Assembly: GCA_963814985.1 (NCBI GenBank)
Contig: CAWFFV010000115.1
Coordinates: 1 to 21,125 of the forward strand
Direction: 5' to 3'
Length of the DNA stretch: 21,125 bases
Source: CAWFFV01 sp963814985
Lineage (GTDB): Bacteria; Chloroflexota; Ktedonobacteria; Ktedonobacterales; Ktedonobacteraceae
The notes beneath the pieces are model-generated. The model did not search any database. It worked only from the letters and a program-made list of their open reading frames with translations, and was not told where the DNA came from. The position numbers and the translations under genes are program-made. Positions 15,210-21,125 of the stretch are shown one piece after another (within the stretch, counting starts at the first letter, position 1; each line of letters begins with the position of its first letter).

Positions 15210-15569
15210 GTGGAGCGAGTTCTGCTAGATTCAGCCCAGTTAGCTAAGATAGCGGTAGATACTGCGTCGGACAAAAAAGCTTCTGATATACTCTTACTCG
15301 ACATCAGAGAAATTACCACAATTGCCGACTATTTTGTCATCTGTAGCGGCAATAACGCGCGGCAGATCCAGGCTATCGCTGATACTATTGATGAAGTATT
15401 AGGAAAACAAGGAGCCAGTTTGCTTTACCGTGAAGGAGTTGCTGAAACCGGTTGGGTTCTATTCGATTTCGGTGATATTATCGTACACGTTTTCGGGATT
15501 CAAGAACGGGAGTATTACCGACTTGAGCGTCTCTGGAGTGAAGCCAAAACGGTTGTATACTTGCAATAA
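15210..15569 (+). CDS. rsfS: ribosomal silencing factor RsfS (Iojap family)
   Basis: This 119-residue protein matches the RsfS/YbeB family throughout: DILLLDIREITTIADYFVICSG near 26-46, NARQIQAIADTIDEVL, and GWVLFDFGDIIVHVF followed by REYYRLERLW. RsfS binds ribosomal protein L14 (uL14) on the 50S subunit and blocks subunit joining, lowering translation in stationary phase or starvation. Length is typical. It starts at GTG 15210 with AAGGGAG about six bases upstream. It is not beside nadD or obg, its frequent neighbours; here it follows a strong promoter and a structured leader and is followed 23 bases later by a small membrane protein, probably in the same transcript. Confidence 0.95.
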   Translation: MERVLLDSAQLAKIAVDTASDKKASDILLLDIREITTIADYFVICSGNNARQIQAIADTIDEVLGKQGASLLYREGVAETGWVLFDFGDIIVHVFGIQEREYYRLERLWSEAKTVVYLQ

Positions 15570-15592
15570 TAAACAGAGAAAAGGTGGCAAAG

Positions 15593-15775
15593 ATGACATT
15601 TTTTCGTAATCGCATGTTCCTTGAGGGCATTGCATTAGGTGGTATCTGCGGCATCATTATCGGCTCTATTATCGCTCTTACCATTGGCGAAACCAGTGTA
15701 GGAACTGTACGCCGGGCGATTAATGATAAATTCCCTGCCAGACGTAAAGTACCATTTAAATATCTTTCTCAGTAG
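15593..15775 (+). CDS. small single-pass membrane protein
   Basis: A 60-residue protein from ATG 15593, chosen because AAGGTGG lies five bases upstream; a GTG at 15584 would add three residues. A hydrophobic Gly/Ile-rich helix (LEGIALGGICGIIIGSIIALTIG, about residues 10-32) is followed by a basic tail (RRAINDKFPARRKVPFKY). The helix-then-basic-tail shape recalls YtxH-like small membrane proteins, but similarity is too loose to name. It follows rsfS by 23 bases and is probably co-transcribed. Function unknown. Confidence 0.72.
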   Translation: MTFFRNRMFLEGIALGGICGIIIGSIIALTIGETSVGTVRRAINDKFPARRKVPFKYLSQ

Positions 15776-15879
15776 CAATTATGCGTTAAAAATAGTGAGC
15801 AGAGCACAGCTTGTGAGTATTTAACGGATATCGTCATCGTTCCAGGTGGTCACGTGAGGCTAATAGAGTAGGGGGGCAT

Positions 15880-16749
15880 ATGAAGTTGTCGGGGATAGTA
15901 TATCTGGTTTTTTTTGTCCTGGGCGTGACCACATCCTTTGTCACGATTTCTCCTCAGCATGGTTGTGCTCCGTTAACCCCTCCAACAGTGCCAGGGACGC
16001 TTATACAACCGCCAGCTACTCGTGGCATCTTATTTATCAATGAAGTACTGTTAGTACCCCATTTGGTATGGAACTGCTCAACTTCAAGTACATCCCCTTC
16101 TGTGGATAATCCATGGGTAGAAATCTACAATCCCCAGGATCAAGCATTTGACTTGTACGCCGTCCATGCCAAACTTGATAGTGGACCAGATACCGATGCT
16201 TTCTACCTTCCTTTCGGTGCTGCTATTGCGCCACACAGCTATCTTGTCGTTTTTCCAAGTACCGGTTTCTTTTTTCGACAAAAAGAAACTTTAATGCTCC
16301 GTCTGGTAATAGGCACAATAGCAATTGATCAGGTCACACTTCCAATATTAGGGAGTGATATGTCCTATGCACGCATTCCCGACGGCGGCACCACCTGGCA
16401 AATCACCAGTACCCCAACCATTGATACAAGCAATGGACAGGTACAGGCCACACCTAAATCACATAAAGGGAGTGCAAATAGTGGACAGAATAGTGTGCGG
16501 AGCCACAATGCAAATACGACAACAGGTGGAAGTAATCAGCAGAAAATCATTGATGGGGTGCAACCAGCATGGAACAAGGTACAGCTTCCCACCAATGTGC
16601 CATCGCCTACCATTACTACAACACCAACAGCAAAGTCATCACTTCCCACCAGCAATAGTAGTATGGACATACCAGGCAAAATTCTGTGGACAGTGGTAAG
16701 CATAGCGCTGGCACTTCTGTGTTGTAGATGGCTCTTGACTCAACGATGA
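15880..16749 (+). CDS. secreted, C-terminally anchored lamin-tail-domain (LTD) protein
   Basis: The 289-residue protein begins with an export signal or membrane anchor (LSGIVYLVFFVLGVTTSFVTI) and ends with a membrane helix (ILWTVVSIALALLCCRWLL) and a short basic tail, an arrangement that places the middle outside the cell. Residues about 50-190 match the lamin-tail/LTD fold: ILFINEVLL, NPWVEIYNPQDQAFDLYAV, FYLPFGAAIAPHSYLVVF, IDQVTLP and SYARIPDGGTTWQIT. The rest is a Thr/Ser/Asn-rich spacer. Bacterial LTDs occur on surface proteins and are thought to mediate binding or anchoring; no catalytic residues are evident. A G-rich ribosome site (15868-15874) precedes ATG 15880. It is separated by about 100 bases from the previous gene and appears to be its own unit. 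Confidence 0.82.
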   Translation: MKLSGIVYLVFFVLGVTTSFVTISPQHGCAPLTPPTVPGTLIQPPATRGILFINEVLLVPHLVWNCSTSSTSPSVDNPWVEIYNPQDQAFDLYAVHAKLDSGPDTDAFYLPFGAAIAPHSYLVVFPSTGFFFRQKETLMLRLVIGTIAIDQVTLPILGSDMSYARIPDGGTTWQITSTPTIDTSNGQVQATPKSHKGSANSGQNSVRSHNANTTTGGSNQQKIIDGVQPAWNKVQLPTNVPSPTITTTPTAKSSLPTSNSSMDIPGKILWTVVSIALALLCCRWLLTQR

Positions 16750-16781
16750 ACACACATGCTATCATCTGCATAGGGCAAAAC

Positions 16782-16809
16782 TTGATCAACGAGAATTGCT
16801 GGTTATAGT
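16782..16809 (+). promoter_or_regulatory. candidate promoter of the glc operon
   Basis: TTGATC at 16782-16787 and TATAGT at 16804-16809 with a 16-base spacer lie immediately before GAGAGGG (16816-16822) and the GTG start at 16829, giving a very short leader. Confidence 0.45.
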
Positions 16810-16828
16810 ACAATCGAGAGGGTACACC

Positions 16829-18294
16829 GTGAGTATTACAGAACCTCCTCCCATCGTAGCTTCTCCTGTGTATGAACGAATATCTGCAACGCGTAAAGCA
16901 GAGGTGGTTCGGGAGCTGAGGAATTTGTTGGGAGCACGCTATGTCTTACATTCGCAATACGATTTGACCATGTATGAATATGATGCTTCCATTGATCGTA
17001 GCAAACCAGACATCGTTGTATTGCCAGCAACGACCGAAGAGATCGCAACCATTGTCAAAATCGCTGCCCGTTATGGTGTGCCAGTGGTACCCAGAGGTGC
17101 TGGAACAGGTTTAAGTGGTGGAGCAATTCCTCTTTACGGAGGTATTGTTATCGTCTTTACACGCATGAATCGCATCCTTGAGATTGATTACGAGAACCTC
17201 CGTGCCATCATACAACCAGGATTGGTCAATTTGCATCTGAACCTGGCTCTGAACCCAAAGGGATTTCTTATGTACCAGATCCCAGTAGTCAACGTTCATG
17301 TACTATTGGTGGCAATGTGGGAGAAAATGCGGGAGGCCCACATACGCTAATCTACGGCGTCACGACAAACCATGTCTTAGGATTGGAGGTCGTTACTCCC
17401 GATGGTGAGATCGTTGAAGTTGGAGGCTGGACTCAGGATACACCCGGCTATGATCTGACGGGACTTTTGACCGGCTCTGAGGGAACGTTATGTATTGTAA
17501 CCAGGATCATTGTACGTATCGTTCACTTACCGGAAACCGTGAAAACAATGGTTGCCGTCTTTGATACAATGGATGATGCTTCAAACACCGTCTCCGAGAT
17601 CATTGCCAACGGCATCATACCTGCTGCTATCGAAATGATGGATCAGGTGATTTTACAGGCAGTCGAAGCCGACACACATGCGGGTTATCCAGTGGATGCT
17701 GCTGCAGTACTCCTTATTGAGGTGGAAGGGATATGTGAAAGTGTAACAGAAGAGATTGAACAGATCGTCAGTATCTGCAACAACCATGACGCAAGAGTCA
17801 TACGCATTGCAGCAGATGAAGTGGAACGTCAATTTACTTTGGGCAGGTCGCAAGAATGCCTTCGGTGCAGTAGGACGCATCAGCCCGGAGTTCTATGTAC
17901 AGGATGGGGTGGTACCACGCACTCAACTTCCCAATGTGCTACGTCGTGTTAGTGAAATCTGCCAGCACTACGGATTGAAGGTCGGCAATGTCTTCCATGC
18001 GGGTGATGGTAACCTGCATCCGCTCATCCTCTTCGATTCTCAGGTACCGGGTGAGGTTGAGCGTGTACGTCAGGCAGGGCATGAAATCCTTCAAGTCTGT
18101 GCCGAAGCTGGGGGATCGATTACTGGAGAGCATGGGGTTGGATAGAGAAAAGGGAAGAGATGGCATTGATCTTCAGCGAGGTTGACCTGCGCGTTATGCA
18201 ACGGGTACGTGACGCATGGAATCCACGCCAGTTATTTAATCCAGGCAAACTCTTTCCTCTACCAGGCCGTTGTGCTGAAGTAAAATCAATATAG
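16829..18294 (+). pseudogene. glcD: glycolate oxidase subunit GlcD, frame broken three times
   Basis: FAD-linked oxidase subunit that converts glycolate (or D-lactate) to the keto acid with GlcE and GlcF. FAD-binding VPRGAGTGLSGGAIPLYGG, IIQPGLVNL, GGNVGENAGGPH, YGVTTNHVLGLEVV, LLTGSEGTL, the metal-site segment HAGDGNLHP and the C-terminal GSITGEHGVG..NPGKLFPL are all present, but in three frames. The breaks fit a lost T near 17268 (should read GFLYVPDPSSQR), an extra T near 17834 (QLLWAGRKNAFGAVGR) and a lost A near 18142 (GEHGVGIEKREEM). As written the longest pieces are 16829-17350, 17317-17952 and 17756-18145. Undoing these three indels restores a full-length protein of normal size, about 488 residues. 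Start GTG 16829 has GAGAGGG upstream. Conserved residues look undamaged, suggesting consensus error or very recent loss. Confidence 0.85.
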
Positions 18295-18383
18295 CATGGT
18301 AAGATGTAATCCAATGCTCTGTAAAAGAGTCAAATCTTGTCTTTACTCAAGTATTTTTCTGTGAGAATGTTGGAGGTCGAAAG

Positions 18384-19715
18384 ATGGGTGAGATTGAAGC
18401 ACTGATCAGTGCATTACAACATCAGGTTCCTGCTACCAGGATAGCAGTAGATACTAATACATTACGTCACTACGCTCTCGATGGCTTAGCCCCTCATCTT
18501 GTGGTGATACCCATGACAGTTGAAGAATTATCGCAGGTTACTGCGTTGACCAATCACCACAACCTGACATTGTTGGCCTATGGTGGCGGTTCACGTATGA
18601 ACCTTGGTGGACTACCAGAACATATTGACGTATTGGTTGATACAACTCAGATAAACCGTTTGTTAGAACATGAAGGTCCTGATCTCACCTGCCATGTTGA
18701 GGCTGGCATAACTCTGGCTACATTACAGACACGATTAGCTACCAAAGGCCAAAAGCTCTCTCTCGACCCACCAGACGCACAACAGGCGACAGTGGGCGGC
18801 TTGCTCGCGTCTAATGCCAGTGGTCCCAAGCGCTTACGTTATGGCACAGCACGAGATCTGGTGATCGGCCTGCGTGTTGTCCAATCCAATGGAGAGATAT
18901 CACGTAGCGGAGGACGTGTTGTCAAAAATGTTGCGGGCTATGATCTCAACAAACTTTATATTGGCTCTTTGGGAACGTTAGGAGTAATCGTTGAAGCAAA
19001 CTTTAAGCTTCACCCTCTGCCAACCGCAGAACACACTCTCCTGCTCACCTATAGTAATGCACAAGACGCCATGCAAACAGTTATTAGCATTGTGGGTTCT
19101 CCGTTGACACCAAGCGCACTAGAATTAGTCGATGCCGAAGCAGCCGGCAATATGTCTGACTCCTCTGGTCTCAACCTTCCCTCCAATGGATATACCCTGG
19201 CGGTCAATTTCGAAGGAAGCACCGCCCTACTGAACGCCATTTGGACGAGACACGACTATTAGCCCGTAAACATCATGCCTTGATGGGTAATGATCTGGAA
19301 GGAGAAGAACAGGAACGCTTCTGGGAGGCTGTGCAAATTCATGCGCAGGGATGATTAACCTGTAAAGTCTCTATACTCGTGTCACATATAGCATCCTATC
19401 TTCAGCATATTGATCATATATGTCGTCGTTACAAGATTGAAGCTGCAATCGTAGCTCATGCAGGTAGCGGCATCCTATACATTGAACTACGTCCCAATGA
19501 CGCCATATCGCGCCTGGTAGCGGCTATCGCTGAACTACGCACATTTGCCCAGGAGGTACGGGGAAACCTGGTTGTAGAACGCTGTCCCGTGAACTCAAGC
19601 GACACATTAGCATATGGGGCGAGCCAGGAGGAGATTTCCATATGATGCAACAAATCAAGCAGCAATTTGATCCAAAAGGAACAATTCTAAGAGGACGGTT
19701 TTGGGAGGACTGTGA
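18384..19715 (+). pseudogene. glcE: glycolate oxidase subunit GlcE, broken by indels and a TGA
   Basis: The FAD-binding subunit of glycolate oxidase. It begins at ATG 18384 with GGAGG eight bases upstream, and the frame is good to about 19230: LLAYGGGSRMNLGG, VGGLLASNASGPKRLRYGTARDLVIGLRVVQ, GGRVVKNVAGYDLNKLYIGSLGTLGVI. Then a lost G near 19231 shifts to ERHLDETRLLARKHH..ERFWEAV. An in-frame TGA at 19352-19354 follows (a substitution, or a compensating pair of indels giving GMINLKVSIL). A lost base near 19608 precedes WGEPGGDFHMMQQIKQQFDPKGT, and another near 19702 would give GRFVGGL and a stop at 19713-19715 overlapping the next gene's GTG. The uninterrupted frame as written ends at 19262. 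The C-terminal third is recognisable in every piece. Confidence 0.82.
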
Positions 19716-20802
19716 ATACTGAAAATTTATTAATTGCTACCTCGCATCCTGAATTCTCTGGTGCGGCAGGAGCAGAACTAAAGCAACTGGACAAACGGTT
19801 AACAAACATCGAGGAACTGGCACCAGGAATTACCCTGTACGCTACTCCCGATGTTCCAGCATTAATGCGAAGGGTAGCCAGAGAGCATCCTATATTTATA
19901 CGTCATCTTGCACCAGCACAAACGGTTGTAGACTTAAGCAACGAGCAGCAGGATCTCGGTATTCTGGCAACAACCATAGCAGATTTGCCAACGTTTGCGC
20001 TACTCGAACGTGGTATACGCTTCGCAGTACAATCTCGTTTCGTACAAACCGACAAAACCAGCGGTGAGCGTCCGTACAGCAGTGGAAGATTGAATCAAGC
20101 ACTCGCGAAGGCAACTGCTGAAGAAACAGCGGCGATAGAAGATATCAAAAAGCCACAAGTGATCATTTCAATTCTCTGCACCATGCACAAAGCGTATCTG
20201 GGTATCTCCACGGCAAAGGAGAACCTAGTAGTTAGCACCGGTGGAACTCGCCACTTTGCACAAACCCCTGAACAGATGAGTCGAGCAGAGTTCAAACTTC
20301 TGGAGGCTTTGGACGTCTTTGGTATTATGCTACCATCAGAAGGGTATGTTCTTGACCTGGGTGCGGCACCCGGAGGCTGGACACGACTACTTTTAGAGAC
20401 TGGCATGCATGTAGTAGCAGTAGATCCAGCCAACCTTGATCCTCGCCTGACCGGACGCACTCATCTGGAACACTACCAGGGCTGTGCGAAAACTACCTTG
20501 AGGATGTTCTCAAAAGGCGGCGTAGCTTCGCTATGATTGTCAATGATATGCGTATGGATGCACGTGACGCGGCACGCTTGCTCGCCAGGGCATCGCGTTG
20601 CTTGGATACTGATGGTATTGTGATTAGTGTATTCAAATTACCAGCGACCACGCGACACGTGAGATTAACCCGTTGACAACACTGAAAGGAGCTTTAAATA
20701 TTATTCAGCAAGCATTATGGCATAGTACGAGCACATCAGCTTTTTCATAACCGACAAGAAGTTACCGTTGTCGCTGCAGAGCCGCATCCAATGCGGACGT
20801 AA
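19712..20802 (+). pseudogene. RlmM-like (COG2933) RNA 2'-O-ribose methyltransferase, frame broken
   Basis: Begins at GTG 19712, overlapping the restored glcE stop. The first 258 residues are in frame (to about 20486): a THUMP-like N-terminal region (LLIATSHPEFSGAAGAELKQL, FIRHLAPAQTVVDL) and an FtsJ/RrmJ-type fold with catalytic Lys in SRAEFKLLEALD and the SAM site VLDLGAAPGGWTRLL. The rest lies in other frames: YLEDVLKRRRSFAMIVNDMRMDARDAARLL, GIVISVFKLPATT, INPLTTLKGALNIIQQALWH, and VRAHQLFHNRQEVTVVAAEPHPMRT with stop at 20800-20802. The K-D-K-E tetrad of 2'-O-methyltransferases is thus complete when frames are joined. Breaks are near 20487 (lost G), 20655 and 20724. Family members methylate 23S rRNA; the target here is unproven. 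As written the frame ends at 20536. Confidence 0.8.
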
Positions 20803-20829
20803 CCTTGCTACATAACAGAGGAGTGGGGT

Positions 20830-21125
20830 ATGTTGCCGAGTCCTTAAGTACACAAAAAGTAGCGCTAAAGATAGCGCCACCCGGCCAGGGGCCATTGCGT
20901 CGCAATACCCAGGCACATAATTTGATGCGGCAGTGTTATTCACTGTCGCTTCTGTCTCCCCTCTTGCCCAACTTATACAGTTTTGGGAGTTGAGATGGAT
21001 TCTCCGCGTGGGCGTATTTATCAGATGCAGGCAGTAGCTGAGGGGCGACTCGAAATCTCCAATGATTTTATCGAACACATGAACTGTTGCCTCGGTTGTC
21101 GGGCATGTGAAACGGCCTGCCCTTC
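20830..21125 (+). pseudogene. glcF: glycolate oxidase iron-sulfur subunit GlcF, N-terminus, frame broken, runs off right edge
   Basis: GlcF carries two [4Fe-4S] ferredoxin-type centres and passes electrons from GlcD/GlcE to the membrane quinone pool. From ATG 20830 (AGAGGAG at 20817-20823, six bases upstream) the joined frames read MLPSP, STQKVALKIAPP, NLMRQC, then HC.FCLPSCPTY..LGVEMDSPRGRIYQMQAVAEGR and CCLGCRACETACP at the window end. Both C-X2-C-X2-C-X3-CP clusters are therefore present. Breaks: a lost T near 20844 creates TAA, and an extra T near 20936 splits the first cluster. An uninterrupted frame from ATG 20995 (lacking the first cluster) runs to the edge. The C-terminal CCG domains are outside the window. 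Confidence 0.8.

Noticed and set aside
17262..18150. Programmed frameshifting in glcD
   Set aside because: Three shifts of mixed direction lack slippery heptamers and downstream stimulatory structures, and neighbouring genes show the same lesions.
19352..19354. Selenocysteine or reassigned TGA in glcE
   Set aside because: Other genes in the window end at TGA, no SECIS-like hairpin is evident directly downstream, and surrounding damage gives a simpler explanation.
20701..21078. 125-codon minus-strand frame at the right edge
   Set aside because: It runs antisense to the broken methyltransferase end and glcF start, whose motifs are clear on the plus strand.
1..21125. tRNA or rRNA genes
   Set aside because: I scanned intergenic stretches for T-arm-like sequences with matching acceptor stems and found none.

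Overview
The window looks like chromosomal DNA of a soil-type Ktedonobacteria bacterium (Chloroflexota). This is inferred from the mix of genes, not from any marker gene: multi-domain Ser/Thr kinases with low-complexity or extracytoplasmic tails, a Uma2-family protein, an FHA protein, a lamin-tail surface protein, actinobacterial-like MutY and galactose genes, and many GTG starts. I found no rRNA, tRNA, transposase, phage gene or CRISPR array.

Layout. 1-1072 (minus): 5' part of a polytopic membrane glycosyltransferase-like gene running off the left edge. 1435-2124 (+): DedA-family membrane protein. 2216-4313 (+): a kinase-like protein lacking the catalytic Asp, followed by a Thr/Glu/Asp-rich 12-residue repeat array and an FHA domain, broken by a frame change exactly at the junction of two repeat blocks. 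4450-5037 (+): Uma2-family protein, converging on a minus-strand operon 7763-5034 of an unknown gene, galT and galK (Leloir pathway). 8066-8797 (+): class I SAM methyltransferase. 8932-10221 (+): small Cys-containing protein plus a short MutY. 10422-11237 (+): PIG-L deacetylase. 11437-13248 (+): complete membrane Ser/Thr kinase with an outer sensory-type domain. 13377-14894 (+): fusion of HPPK (FolK) to an archaeal-type MptA GTP cyclohydrolase, two folate/pterin steps in one chain. 14943-15775 (+): strong promoter, long structured leader or ncRNA, rsfS (ribosomal silencing factor) and a small membrane protein. 15880-16749 (+): anchored lamin-tail-domain protein. 16829-21125 (+): glycolate oxidase operon glcD-glcE-(RlmM-like RNA methyltransferase)-glcF, running off the right edge.

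The last 4 kb is peculiar. All four genes keep their family motifs and active-site residues, but their reading frames are cut by about ten single-base indels, mostly in short homopolymer runs, plus one in-frame TGA. Genes from 4.4 to 16.7 kb show none of this. Either the consensus is poor near a contig end or the operon has been inactivated very recently; raw reads would decide.

Most interesting biology: the pseudokinase-repeat-FHA protein, whose repeats resemble phospho-threonine FHA ligands; the FolK-MptA fusion; the structured region ahead of rsfS; and the RNA methyltransferase translationally coupled inside the glc operon.
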